A stretch of DNA of 64,000 bases. Origin: Bidens hawaiensis. Its lineage: Eukaryota > Streptophyta > Magnoliopsida > Asterales > Asteraceae. Position numbers and translations under genes: made by a program. The first letter of the stretch is position 1. Each line of letters opens with the position of its first letter. Of the stretch, positions 22,925 to 34,711 are shown piece by piece. Below the pieces are notes generated by a model. That model saw only the letters and a list, made by a program, of their open reading frames with translations, was not told the DNA's origin and made no database searches. The stretch spans positions 1 to 64,000 of the forward strand of contig JAIQDT010000169.1 in NCBI GenBank assembly GCA_021521415.1, given 5' to 3'.

Positions 22925-23406
22925 TGTTAGTGCACGGTTTTGCGTCTCGAGTCTTTGTATTTATCATTAATGTATTTTTCGTTTTGATTAATGTAATAAA
23001 ATATTAAGGTATTAAGTTAGTTCGTTAAATGTAATGTCTAGTTCGCTAAGGATGTTTAGCGAACTAAGACTTAAGTTAGTTCCCTCCTTTTTCGTTAAGG
23101 ATGTTTAACGAATCAGGAGATGATTCGTTAAGTTATTTATCTAATTATGGAATGTTAGCGAACTAGACCTATCTTCTATATAGTGAACTCTGTTCACAAG
23201 TTAACTTAAGCATTTTGAGTTATATTATCGAAACTCTGTCCAATTCCTCTCTCAAGCTTCAAATCTGGTATTAATATTATACACATACAATTAACACATA
23301 TACATATAACGTATAACATACAATCAAGAGTAATTATGAACTAGATCCGTGTTAGGTTAATTATATCTCAGATCTGGTATCTGTGTTAGATTAACGAGTT
23401 CAAACA
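22925..23406 (+). repeat. Element D 5' LTR (482 bp)
   Basis: Starts TGTTAGTGCACGG and ends TTCAAACA, followed after two bases by the primer site. It contains two clear hairpins (23039-23066, 23091-23112) and a TATA-like CTATATAGTG at 23178. The sequence is clearly homologous to the LTRs of element E. The 3' LTR of D would lie beyond the right edge. Confidence 0.88.
23039..23112 (+). repeat. Two LTR hairpins with loop GGATGT
   Basis: Hairpin one has arms TAGTTCGCTAA (23039-23049) and TTAGCGAACTA (23056-23066) around GGATGT. Hairpin two has arms TTCGTTAA (23091-23098) and TTAACGAA (23105-23112) around the same GGATGT. The arms differ (CGCT versus CGTT) but both pair perfectly. Confidence 0.92.
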
Positions 23407-23408
23407 AG

Positions 23409-23420
23409 TGGTATCAGAGC
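23409..23420 (+). other. Primer binding site of element D
   Basis: TGGTATCAGAGC, complementary to the 3' end of initiator tRNA-Met, two bases after the LTR. Confidence 0.9.
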
Positions 23421-24469
23421 TTTCGGTGCTCTTTTGCTCTTGAATTTGATAGTTAATTCGTTATTATAGACGTTTTATTGTTATTGTGGTATAAATTGTG
23501 TTTCTGGTTTGATTTGGATCAAATGAGTGAAATTGGACTGGTTATGGATTGAATTGGATTCGATTTGGATTAGGTAAGGTTATTGTGAGCTGTGGGTGAT
23601 TGGAATTGAGTGTTGGATTGTTTGGTTTGGACCCGAGTTTGGCCGAGAAACTGAGGATCGTTTTTGGTTAAATTGTTTTGTGATAAGTGTAATTGTGTTA
23701 TGGGTTTGATACGAGTGGATTTGTGATCGGTGTGCGAGTATTTTGGTAGCTTATTTGTGTGATTTGGTTGGGTATTGAGTTTGTATTACAAATTCATGTT
23801 TCTGGGTTTGTGTTCTTCAGTTTTCAGATTTATGGAAATGTTCATTTGAAGATTTGAAGATATGCAGATACAAGTTTGATTCGTTATCATCTTCACGTTG
23901 ATTCGTTAATTCAACTTGATTCGTTAACATATTTTACCAATTCGCTATGAGTTATAGCTAATTCGTTTAACCAATTTCGCTAATCTATCTGATTCGTGTG
24001 ACACGTGTCCTACCTTGGAAATTGTGTTATAACAACCTTTACCACGTGTCATTAGGTGTTAGAGTTTGTTACAAACGGTTGTAACAACCTGATTCGCTTT
24101 AAGTTGATTCGTTAATCAACTATAGCTTGTTCGTTATCTAATTCGCTAAGGATTTCTTAGTGATTCGTTACAGGAAACTTTCTAATTCTCTAAGCTTGCA
24201 CTTCGTGATTTACTTAGTCAATTCGTTAGTTTGACTGATTCGTTGACAATCCATTACATTAGGTTGACTTAATTGTTGACCATCTGATCCGCTTTTTAAT
24301 TCGTTAACTTCAATTTTGATTCATTAGCTAATCAACCTCAACTTTGTTAAGGTTTGATTCGTTGATTACTGTTCACAGTTCGCTATAACTGTTCACAGCT
24401 CGTTACACTGTTTTCAGATTCGTTAACTAATTTTAATTTTAATCCTTAAAGTTTCAAATTCCTACAAAA
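23421..24469 (+). repeat. Element D leader with TTCGYTA word array
   Basis: Non-coding leader before gag. From about 23878 to 24426 the word TTCGTTA or TTCGCTA occurs about 13 times in the sense direction, often as GATTCGTTAA, with further one-base variants (TTCGTTG, TTCGTTT, TTCATTA). The matching leader of element E (43800-44500) has the same words in the same sense relative to transcription. Confidence 0.85.
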
Positions 24470-26794
24470 ATGGCTGGTATGTACGCACTAGCTTCTCAAA
24501 CATGTTGATGCAACAAATGTTGCAACTTGATACCGAGATAGGTTCACATTCGAAATGTCCAAGGTAGATGAAATTTAGCGGTTTTGCTAAATGGGAACCC
24601 CGTTTTCGTGCTCATTTGGGTTCCGTTCACCCTGATTGCTCGTATTGCCTAGATGAGGTATATGTTGCACCAATGATTAGTGATTACACTATTGGATATA
24701 CTCCTAAAGCTGTTTCTCAATATTCACAAGAAGAGAAGAAAGCTTTAGAGATCGAGATAAAAGCTTATTCTACTCTTACTATGGCATTACCCGAAAATAT
24801 CTTTCACCAAGTGGGTAGCATAAAGAGATGTGCTTCTTTATTTCAACATCTGCGTATGAGAAGTATGGGAAATACAGCTGAGAGTAAGAAAGTGATGCTT
24901 AAGTTTCAATTTCGGAACTTTAATTTATTGAAGGGAGAAACAGTTGAAGAAATGACTACAAGGTTCAATCACTTAATTGCTGAGATGGACAAAATGAAAC
25001 TAGAAATGTCTGAGACTGATAAAATTGACACTATTAAGAGTGTGCTACCAAGTTCTTACTCAACATTTCTAATGGTTCTGAAAGAGAATGATTATTTCTT
25101 GAATGAAGACTTGACTGCTATGGAATTCTTACAAAAGATTGAGGCAAGAGAATACGATCTTAAATGTCAAAAATCTTCCAAGGAAAGTCAAGATCCTGCT
25201 TTCTATGGACGAAGTATGCCTCTAAGTTCAACTATCTCTCCGATAACTGCTTTCCTTACCCAAACTGCAAGTGAAAAAGAATCAACTATCTTTAATGATC
25301 CAAAATCATGTTTTTACACTGATGGTAATTCTGGATCATCTGGTGGTTCTGGACGTTCAACTACTCCTAATCCATTTGCTTCACCACCTAGTGTCAATAT
25401 GAAGGAAGCTGAACAGAATTTTTGCTTTTCTAACAGCCTTTATGTCTTCATATGAAAACTTGGTTAGTAGTAAGATTGCCACAAGTGATCTAACTGATGA
25501 GGATTATGATCAGATTGATCCAGATGATTTGGAAATCATGGATTTAAAGTGGAACATGGCTATGATCGTCCGTAAAGTTAAAAGATTCATGCAAAGGATT
25601 GGAAAAGATCTTCCGGCCTTAAACAAGAAATTGGGATTTGACAAGTTGAAAGTGAAATGCTATTATTGTCAAGAGTTTGGGCATTTTGCAAAGGAATGTG
25701 ACAAACCGAAGAAAGAGTATACCAGTCCTCGTGGTCAACATCAAAATTCTTTTACACCAAGAGGTATTGATGCTGAAAAGAAACCATCTACATCACAAGC
25801 ATTGTTGGCAAATGGAAATGATTGGTCACAACGGTTACTGTGTAATGACACTCAAGCAAATTTGGCTATGTTTGGGTTAACTAAAGACTGTCAAGATGCA
25901 AGTGAAAGTGAGCTGTCTTCTGATAATGATTCTGAATCTGATTTCTGACAATTCATGTGACAAGTCTCCAACTGTATTTGCTTGCATTGCTAAGATCAAT
26001 GAGGTTAGTCATTCTATCTCTGCTACTTCATCTGTTAAAGTATCATGTGTTGACTGTGAATCTAACAAACCTAAGTTAGAAGCTTTGAAAAATCATAATG
26101 ATAATCTAGTAAGAGAAATTGCTTCTCTGAAGGATACTTATCGACAATCTCTTGAATCTCAAATGCGATCTCGAGAAAAGATTGAAGCATTGTCGACAAG
26201 TAACCACGATCTCAAGGCTGAGTTATCTGTAAAAATGATAATTAATGACCAAAAGTTTCAAGAAATTTTGAAACATAGATCAAAGATAACCGAGCTTGAG
26301 AATGAGGTTCTTGAATTGAAGAACAAATTGGGTAAATTTAGAAACTCTTCTTTTCTATTGAATGAAATTATTGAAGTGTCTGGAAAACAAAAAGATTCAA
26401 AGAAAGGTATATGTTTTGTTGAAATTCCACCACCTTTTCACAATGGTTATAAAATTAATCCTTTTGCTAGAAAAGAAGAGGATTTGATTGAAAAAGAATA
26501 TGTGATTTCTGAAAAATCTAAACCGGTTAAAACATAAATTGTTAAAACCCAAGTTGCTCCTCAAAAACCTCATGTTGAAAGCAACAAAGTCTTTGTTGAG
26601 AATGTTGACAAAGTGATTATCGAAAACGTATTTGAACCTGAGGTAATACACAAGAATAAGAACATCCCAAGTTCTAATCATATTCTTTGCGAGCCTCAAG
26701 AATTTGAGGAAGTTGTGTATGGTTCATTCAAGTCTCAAGTGAAAAATGAAGAAACCGTGAAAACCAAACCAGTGAAGGCAAAGAAGTCAGATAA
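24470..26794 (+). pseudogene. Element D gag (first part)
   Basis: The start ATG at 24470 (MAGMYALASQ) is followed by a frameshift and a TAG just before 24568. The main frame 24568-25455 is a copia gag core (MKFSGFAKWEPRFRAHLG, RNFNLLKGETVEEMTTRFNH, SVLPSSYSTFLMVLKEN). An extra T near 25421 shifts the frame. 25442-25948 carries DEDYDQIDPDDLEIMDLKWN and zinc knuckle CYYCQEFGHFAKEC (about 25659-25700). The later part (25896-26537) is a coiled-coil-like region (RSREKIEALSTSNHDLKAEL, ITELENEVLELKNKLG). It is interrupted at 26794 by element E. Confidence 0.85.
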
Positions 26795-27295
26795 TATTGG
26801 ATCCCGGATTAACAATCGATAACGATAACAGATCTCAGATCTGTGAATATCCGATTAGAACACCTAAGGATCTAGTTCATAATTAACCTTGATTTAATGT
26901 TATGTATGTGTATATATTATCAATATATTAGATGAATAATGTTAAGGTGAATCTTGAGAGAGAGCAATTACTCAAAAACTCTTTTTCTCAACTCTTATTA
27001 AAGTGAACAGTAGTTCACTATATATAGAAGGTGACCTGGTTCGCTAACATCCCCTAGCGAACCAGCTTCTCCTTCGTTACATAAATTATCATAACGAACC
27101 ACCCCCTGATTCGTTAACATCCCCTAACGAATCAGGAGGGAATACATTATAATGTCTTAGTTCGCTAACATCCCTAGCGAACTAGACTTAACCTTAACGA
27201 ACTAGTTAATAATAAACATTAAATATTACATTAGTTAATAAATAAAACATTAACGATAAATACAGAGACTCTAGACGCAAAACCGTGCACTAACA
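26795..27295 (-). repeat. Element E 3' LTR (501 bp)
   Basis: On the plus strand it begins TATTGGATCCCGG (TG mutated to TA) and ends GCACTAACA. Four hairpins lie at 27036-27065, 27073-27098, 27105-27136 and 27158-27184. A TATA-like run (CACTATATATAG on the plus strand, near 27017-27028) lies just downstream in the minus sense. By eye it differs from the 5' LTR at only a small number of positions. Confidence 0.92.
27036..27184 (-). repeat. Four tandem LTR hairpins, three with loop GGGATGT type
   Basis: Plus-strand arms are CTGGTTCGCTA/TAGCGAACCAG around ACATCCCC, TTCGTTA/TAACGAA around a 12-nt AT-rich loop, CCTGATTCGTTA/TAACGAATCAGG around ACATCCCC, and TAGTTCGCTA/TAGCGAACTA around ACATCCC. 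In the minus (transcript) sense the three related loops read GGGGATGT or GGGATGT. All stems pair without mismatch while their sequences differ. Confidence 0.93.
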
Positions 27296-27308
27296 AACAC
27301 CCCCTCGT
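27296..27308 (-). other. Polypurine tract of element E
   Basis: Minus-strand GACGAGGGGGTGTTT-like purine-rich run next to the 3' LTR. Confidence 0.75.
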
Positions 27309-27329
27309 CTTGAGCTCTTTGTCTTTAAC

Positions 27330-28760
27330 TTATTTGAAGCGCTTAGACTGCCAGTCTCTGCAACTATGAATTCCATGTTCATGACACACACGAACGACTC
27401 GTTGGAATTGCATAGCCAGGTCGTAATCTTCTTGGCGCTCGATCAAAATCTGCTTCCTATGTAGCACATCATTGTCTGTCTCTGATAAATTAACCAACCA
27501 CATCGGGTCGATTATCTTGATGAGCTCGGTCTGCAGTCCTCGACCACGAACAATAACGGCCTCGCCAGTACGATTGTCATAATACCAATGGTTGAAAGAC
27601 AGATAAATATCTTGAGGCATTATCTTCACAGGAACCTTTTTCATCGTCTTTGGCGGCTTCACTTTCAAGAAAAGTTTCTTCCAGCTGGTCCTTGGATCAA
27701 TCTCGTCAATGTGCTTACGTCTTGGGACCTGGGGCTTGAAGAATTTGAAACCATGATTGACCTTGAACAGTAAGTGTTGATGAAACCACTCAGCCGTTCG
27801 GTAACCCCCACGATTGATAAATGGACGTCTCGCGAGGGTACGTACATCCCAACGCGGTAGAGTTAAAACATCCATTATCCTCTCGTAATACTGGACACCC
27901 TTTTCCCACTTGACTATACATACTTTAAGGTCAGAATCATAAGCCCATGAAACAATATCACCGTGTACCTTTGAAACAGTCTTGAAGGTAGTCACCTGAT
28001 TAGCCTCAACCCAAGCAGCAGCAGTATCTTTTCTTTCTTGATCTACATAACGATAAGCACTGATAATTTTACCCACTTTATGACGTTTGAACCATCTTTC
28101 TACGTCCTCATCAGTCACTTCTTTGAGTGAGGGTACTGTTCGCTGCACAACCTTTTCCAATTCATCCTCAGTCTCTTTAATTACTTCTTCATGAAATACC
28201 GGAACACCTTGATCAACGTTTGCGTATTGAAACAAGTCCGGGTACTCTTCAGCAGTCACATCCTCCATCTCAATCTCCTCGTTCTCATAAATAAAATCCA
28301 TATTCATAAACAACGGATCAACTTCCAAATCTTCCTCAGTTATCACTTTGACATCGGGCTCAGTCTCTAAAGTAGTCAACTGATCGTCATTCAGGTGTCA
28401 AGGATCTAATCACAAACTCACCAACCTCTATCTCATCTCTGTTTACCACACTACGAACCACCCCTGATCCATCAACAAATATCACTGTGTTAGCTGCAAT
28501 CATTTCAATTGGCTTGGCAGCTGTTGGATCTTGATAAATAATTATCTGCTTGCTCGAATCATCGCCACCACTAACACCTGCACCAGAGGATGAACCATGC
28601 GATTGTTTAGGCTCACCTCCTGCATCAGACTCGTCAGGATCACCATCGTCGTTTTTGAGTTTCTTGAGGGCATCTTCTTTACTAGTTAATTGTAATGAAC
28701 TCTTTTTGTTCCTTTAATTTCACCCCCTGAGACTCAACAATCGTACGTATCGACTTAGTC
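27330..28760 (-). pseudogene. Extra 3' ORF of element E: linker and C-terminal domain only
   Basis: The intact frame 28379-27330 (349 codons) starts after a short deletion and carries MDFIYENEEIEMEDVTAEEY, a tryptophan-rich region (VSWAYDSDLKVCIVKWEKGV) and a conserved end (KVPVKIMPQDIYLSFNHWYY, IIDPMWLVNLSE, FQRVVRVCHEHGI). The upstream piece 28740-28400 reads PTAAKPIEMI and VGEFVIRSLTPE. Compared with D (57316-59445) the whole N-terminal domain is missing: sequence like D's upstream region joins sequence like D 58840 at about 28790. The function is unknown. The same C-terminal pattern is in F (41800-42341). Confidence 0.75.
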
Positions 28761-30842
28761 TCCTTCTGACAGAAAGAAATATACCCTTGAAATATCCAAA
28801 CAAGAAAGTTGAGATTTCAGAGAAAATTTGAACAGGGTTTCTTAAAGATGAAGGAAGAAGGTGAACAGTGGAAGACTGTTCGTTTTCTTGTCTTATATAA
28901 CATTGCACGAAACCCGAGGTATAGCTTGTACGAATCAGACGATTCGTTTAAATTAAAGTTAACGAATTAGCCCATTCGCTAACTCAATTCGTTACCTTAT
29001 GTTGGCAAATCGCTACTTGATTCGTTAAATTAAAGGTAGCGAATCAATACATGATTCGTGTCATGATTCGTTAAATATGCATAACGAAGGGATGATTCGT
29101 TACAGAGTGCGGAAGCGAATTAGGTTAGCGAACCAGAAGCTAGTTCGCTAAAGAACCACCTAGTTCGTTATCCATAAATAACGAATTAAAAACTTTTATT
29201 TAATTTTAAATTACATAATTAAATGAATTAAATAATTAAATAAAATAAATAAAATTAGGTTATCGAGAAACCTTTTATCCCGACAACCAAACACCTTAAA
29301 AACGTTTCAGTTTTCCAAAACATAACTTAAAATTATTTAAGTATTTTGTACAAAGAAGACGAAAATATTTTTGGTATTTGTAAAAATTTAAAGAATGTAT
29401 TTACAAAAAAAATATCCGGTCCGTTAAAAAATAGACAATCTTTTTGTGTTTTTCAATGATTTTATCAAAAGCAGTACATATTTTTGTATTTTTGTTGAGT
29501 TTGAGCAGAGAATCATATTGACCAAATTGCCCTTCCATCACAGTTTTATATTTCAGCGATATTATGATTGGCGATAAGTCAGTCATTTATATTGTTGTCC
29601 ACATAAATCTAATAACACACATTCAAGTATTTTTGTGATATGATTAAATAGTTCAATTAAAACACAGAATATCAGAAACTATCAGCCTCTAATCTCGGTT
29701 CAAGCTTAATTTGATTTTTGCTAAATCACCCCAACTTGACTTAAACCATTATATTGTTGATCAAAATTTTGAAACCAATTTCGAAATTTTGAGCAATGCA
29801 TCAAGTTTCCTTTACTGTGACTGAGTATACACGAGTCCATCTGTCGGCTTACATACATTGTATCCCCTGGGGTCCGTTTCTTAATGGTATTAAGATGCAC
29901 GCAAGGGAAGAACAATTGTATGACTAACAACGGATTTTGATCAAGTCAGTAATTTAAATTGTACGAAGTACAGCGGTGATCAAGTGTAATGACTTTGGGT
30001 TTGCTCTAGAAAGCGAGTGAAATATTCATGCTTATGAATACCCAGACGGTTAAACCACATAAAGACTCACAATGTCCAGAATCTTAACGCTTGTTATTTG
30101 CTTTATTTTATTTTTGGGTGATCAACAAATATAAGGCTTGAGTATGACGGGTTATTACATTTCTGCCATCCTCACCAAGACTTTTGCTAGAGACTAACAC
30201 CCATTTCAATTTGGCGTTTCTTTATGTTTATATCACATACTTTACTCTACTGGGTTGTTATAATACCTACCAATGCACCAATGCAATTAAGCACACAGTC
30301 TTTTAAGCTTACTTTTTGCTGAATTTGGGGTCAAGATAATCAATGTACTATCATGTTCTCTTTTTGTTTCAAAAACTCAAAATTTTGAGGAGCATAAAAT
30401 AAAGAAAAGATAAATTTAATCGCCCTAGTTAATTTAAATTTATAAATAAATGGCAAACCATCAATTCACAAGTGAATAATAGGACCAAGACATGAAGCAT
30501 GCTTCACAAACTTAAATAACCGACATAATTTTCAGCGAGAAAATAATCTAAAAATCTTTTTGGATTTTCTCGATACAAACTTTAAAATCACACTATTTTT
30601 GTCTTTTTCAATTTTCTTATAAACAAAATAACTTTCACAATCTTTTTGGATTTTCGGATTTTTCTGTACAAAACACAAATCACATTCTTTTTGGTTTTCA
30701 AAATTTTAAAATGTTTTTGGATTTTATCTATACAAACGAAAAACACACTCTTTTTATATTACTCTTTTTGTATTTTCTAGATTTTCACCCCCTAAAACCA
30801 AAATAAATATTAAAAGAAAAATATGACAGAAAATAGAGATAG
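28761..30842 (-). other. Non-coding 3' region of element E
   Basis: No coding sequence. From RNase H it holds purine-rich repeats of the type AATCCAAAAAGATTGTG (30540-30800), a block very similar to D (29840-29900 versus 55330-55410), a long AT-rich stretch, TTCGYTA/TAACGAA words (28925-29180), and a TATA-like TATATAAG (28899-28892, minus) upstream of the extra ORF remnant. Confidence 0.75.
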
Positions 30843-31142
30843 TCATCCTTGTTTAAGGATATCAGCGAGGGTCTTTAATCCGTTTAAATCAAGCAAAAAA
30901 TTAAAACGCGTTTTGTCAAAAGCTTTAGTAAACAGATCGGCTTTCTGAAAATCAGTATGTACTTTCTCAAGATCGATTAATTTCTTTTCATAGCAATCCC
31001 GTATAAAATGATATCGAATGTCGATGTGTTTCGTTTTAGAATGTTGTATAGGATTCTTGGTGATACTAATAGCAGCAGAATTATCAATCAAAATAGGAGT
31101 AGTAAGAAACTTCAAACCGTAGTTGCGAAGATGTTGTTGTAT
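30843..31142 (-). pseudogene. Element E RNase H C-terminal part
   Basis: Reads FLTTPILIDNSAAISITKNP, HSKTKHIDIRYHFIRDCYEK and LFTKAFDKTRFNFLL, the copia RNase H end, with stop at 30843. It is separated from the RT frame only by the TGA at 31145-31143, where D has TGG, so Trp to stop. Confidence 0.9.
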
Positions 31143-32387
31143 TCACAAAATCTGGGAACAGCAACTCGAGGCTGCAACATACTCAGCTTCGCCGGCTGAA
31201 GTGGAGACCGTTGTCTGCTTCTTACACTGCCAGGAAACAAGCCGGTTTCCTAAAAATTGACATCCTGCTGTCGTTGATTTGAATTTGATCTTGCATCCTC
31301 CATAATCTGAGTCTGAGTAGGCACTAAGATCGAAAGTATCATCCTTGGGGTACCACAACCCAGTGTCTGGATTTCCCCTCAAATGCTGAAAAATTCTCTT
31401 GACTGCAGCTAGGTGAGTCACTCGTGAACTTGCTTGATACCTAGCACAAAGACAAACAGCAAACATAATATCAGGGCGAGAAGCCGTTAAATACATTAAA
31501 GAACCAATCATGGCACGATAAAGGGTAGGATCAACGGAATCCTCCAATTCATCCGGTGATAAATTGTGTCCTACTGGAAGAGGAGTAGAAGGGATTTTTC
31601 CGGCAGAAATCTTGAATCGGCTCAAGACGTCATTCACATACTTAGTCTGGTGAATAAATATTCTGTGAGCAGACTGGTGAACCTGCAACCCTAAAAAGAA
31701 ATTTATCTCTCCCATCGAGCTCATCTCGAACTTTGTTTTCATGGACTTCTCGAACTCCTTACACAATGTGTCGTTTGTAGACCCAAAAATAATATCGTCG
31801 ACATAAATCTGGACCAGAAGAAGATCGTCAGCAACAGTTTTATGAAATAAAGTGCAGTCAACAGTTCCTCGTTTGAAGCCATTATCTGTCAGATGGTCGG
31901 CGAGCGTGCCATACCAATCTCTCGGGGCTTGATGTAGACCATACAGGGCCTTGTTTAATCGGTAAACACGGTCCGGATAATCAGGATCTTCAAAACCAGG
32001 TGGTTGTTGGACAACCACTTCCTCGTGTAATTCACCATTGAGAAAAGCACTTTTAACATCCATTTGATAGACCTTGATATTCTTATAAGCTGCATAAGCC
32101 AGGAAGATTCGAATCGACTCTAATCTTGCAACTGGAGCATATACCTCTGTGTAATCAATACCCTCTTGCTGATGTAAACCTTGCACCACTAGACGTGCTT
32201 TGTTTCTGACAATCACCCCTCGATCGTCCTTCTTACACTTAAATACCCACTTAGTCGGAATGGCTTTCTTGACTCTAGCAGGTTTGTCTATTAAATCCCA
32301 AACACCTAAACGTGCAAATTGCTGTAATTCTTCTTGCATAGCTTCTACCCAAGAAGGATCTTCAAGTGCCTTACAAGCTGTCGTTGG
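31143..32387 (-). pseudogene. Element E reverse transcriptase and RNase H start
   Basis: A long uninterrupted copia RT reads [54 protein letters not shown], the catalytic [14 protein letters not shown] (about 31790-31820), [14 protein letters not shown], then RNase H with [10 protein letters not shown] and [14 protein letters not shown]. Upstream it is cut from integrase by TAG at 32390-32388, where D has GAG. Only these two nonsense codons separate integrase, RT and RNase H. Confidence 0.92.
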
Positions 32388-34250
32388 CTAAACTTGAGAT
32401 AGAAAGCAAGAGAATTTAGCAACATTCACAATTCCCGAAGAATGTAAGTTAGTGTAAGCACACAATATGTTATTATCACTTGACGAAGCAACTTGATGAC
32501 GTGTACGAACACCCATATCAAGTTCTCCAATGATATTTTCCTGTGAATGATATCCATGAATCTGAAAAATGGGATTCTCAGGAACAACAACATTATCAAA
32601 TAAGTTAGTGTAATGTTCAGCCAACTCGAGAGATGAAACATTATCACTATCAAGATCAATAACTTGAACTTCAGCTTGATTATCATCAGAAGAAGTAGAA
32701 ACATTATCAATAGCAACTGGAAAAACAACTTGAGGTTCTTCAGTTGGAGCATCTGGTTGAGCTTCAACTTCATTAGAACTTGAAGATCTTGGAATGGTCA
32801 AATGATCTTCAAAGTATGCTCGAACCAGATCTTCATCAATATGTTCAGTCGAAGGAGTAAATGAATTAAATAAATTATCGTAGTCAAACATCCAGTCTGG
32901 ACCGTTCCCTTGAGGAGGAGTTGTGTACTTTTGACAGTCCACATGATACCATTCTTCGACACAACCAGATGTGAAATTAAAAACCCTTTTCTTTGGAGAT
33001 GCATATCCCAAGAAATACCCTTCGATAGCTTTTTCTTCAAATTTGCCTGAATTCTTCTTCAACATTGTACACGGACACCCAAATGGTTCAAGGTACTTTA
33101 AATTAGGTTTTCTATTATTTAAGATCTCGTAGCTTGTCTTCTTGAGGCGTTTCACAGTTAGAACTCGATTAAGCGTATAACCAACTGTATTCACTGCCTC
33201 ATTCTTGAATTGGACAGGAAGCTTAGAATCAGCGAGCATTGTGCGTGCAGCTTCAATCAGAGTTCTATTTTTCCTTTCAGCAACACCGTTTTGTTGAGGT
33301 ACATAAGGTGCACTATATTCTCGGTGAATTCCCTTTTGAATACAAAAGAAATCCAATATAGTGTTTTTGAATTCAGTACCATTATCACTTCGGATTCTCC
33401 TCACCTTTTGTTTATACAGTGATTCGATCTTAGAAATAAGGTTTTGTACCAAAACCGGTGTTTGATCCTTCGAACTCATAAATAACACCCAAGAGTATCT
33501 TGAATAATCATCAGTCACTACAAGACAATACCAGTCTCCAGAAATACTCGCACGATTCACTGGACCAAATAAATCCTTATGAAGTCGTTCAAGAGGATTA
33601 TCAATGGAATTCAATAACTTAGAGGGATGTGTCTTCTTCTTCTGCTTGCCCTTTTTGCATGCAACGCAGTGATCGGATAACATAAAATTCTTTAACGAGA
33701 CACCCTCAACTAAGTCATTTGTCATTAAATAATTCATCTTTCTGACATGTATGTGACCCATTCTACGATGCCATAGAATCGAGTATTTCTCGGTTGCTTT
33801 CGAGACAAAACATGTTTCGATCGATGTGGATACTTTAGAACTCATATTTAAGACATAAATATCATTTGATCGTGGTGATCGCATGACAACCATGTCCTCG
33901 GGAATAACATAACCCGGTTTCAAGATAAGACATTCTTTTTCAGTAAATATCGTAGTGTACTTTTTATCACAAATCTGCGATACACTCAATAAGTTATGAT
34001 CAACTTTGTCGCAATAATTCACTTTCTCAAGCGTAATGTGACCATTTGAAACTTCACCCTCTTGTGTGATCATGCCCCCAGAATTCCCTGCAAATGCTAC
34101 ATAACCCCCTTGAATATTTCTCACATTTGATAAGAGGTTGAGATTTCCAGTGATATGACGAGAACATCCGCTATCCATGATCCAGTTTTCACCAGAAATG
34201 GTCTTGGATGAACCCTACACACAAACAAAAGTGATTAGTTCAAAAAGGCA
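32388..34250 (-). CDS. Element E protease and integrase
   Basis: The frame opens at 34178 with MDSGCSRHITGN, the aspartic protease active site of SIRE-type elements (the residues before it, GENWI, are upstream in the same frame). A protease body follows (EKVNYCDKVDHNLLSVSQIC). Integrase then reads HRRMGHIHVRKMN with CVACKKGKQ (HHCC zinc site), the DDE core with VVTDDYSRYSWVLF, RIRSDNGTEFKN and PQQNGVAERKNRTLIEAART, and EGYFLGYASPKKRVFN. A spacer of about 190 residues leads to RT. No interruption is seen over 596 codons; the frame ends at the TAG before RT. Confidence 0.92.
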
Positions 34251-34690
34251 GCTCATGCCTCAGTCTTGGGCACCTTTTGGTTTTCTCTTTAATCATTAAC
34301 TTTAATAGATTTCAATTGTTGTTCAGCCACTTGTGAATAAGTTACCGGCTTCCTAGACTTTCGTCTTAAGTAAGCTGCCTGAACAATGTTTGAATTCTTG
34401 TTTTGACATATGGGTTCAGTTGGAATGAATTTTGGTTTCACTTGACCGTGTGTCTCATTGACATGAAGAACCTTCCGAGGATTCACATTAGAGAACAAAA
34501 TATGAGTATTATCAGCATACGACATAGGTCGTTTCAAAATTTCCTTGACCAATGGAATTGGCTTAGATTTGTCCTTGATAAAAGGATGAAGATTCTGATA
34601 GTTCTGCTGACTACAATTCCTCACAACATGACCTTGTTGACCACAAAGAAAACAACTTCGCATGTCTACATGATAATGTTGAGAAGTAAT
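34251..34690 (-). pseudogene. Element E gag C-terminal zinc knuckle segment
   Basis: The frame 34663-34289 begins MRSCFLCGQQGHVVRNC, a second CCHC knuckle, and continues to FSNVNPRKVLHVNETHGQVK and RRKSRKPVTYSQVAEQQLKS. A frameshift near 34715 separates it from the main gag frame. Confidence 0.85.
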
Positions 34691-34711
34691 TGGAATAAAT
34701 GATGCAGACGG

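Larger units (their letters stand above)
22925..26794 (+). mobile_element. Element D, 5' part: copia SIRE-like element
   Basis: Contains the 5' LTR, primer site, leader and most of gag. The gag frame is broken at 26794, where element E begins, and continues at 45453. The five bases repeated on both sides (GATAA, 26790-26794 and 45453-45457) show that E inserted into D. D itself inserted into the gag region of element C; its left flank is GCAAC. Confidence 0.88.

Noticed and set aside
22925..22929. Target duplication of element D
   Set aside because: Left flank GCAAC is known, but D's 3' LTR lies outside the window, so no duplication can be claimed.
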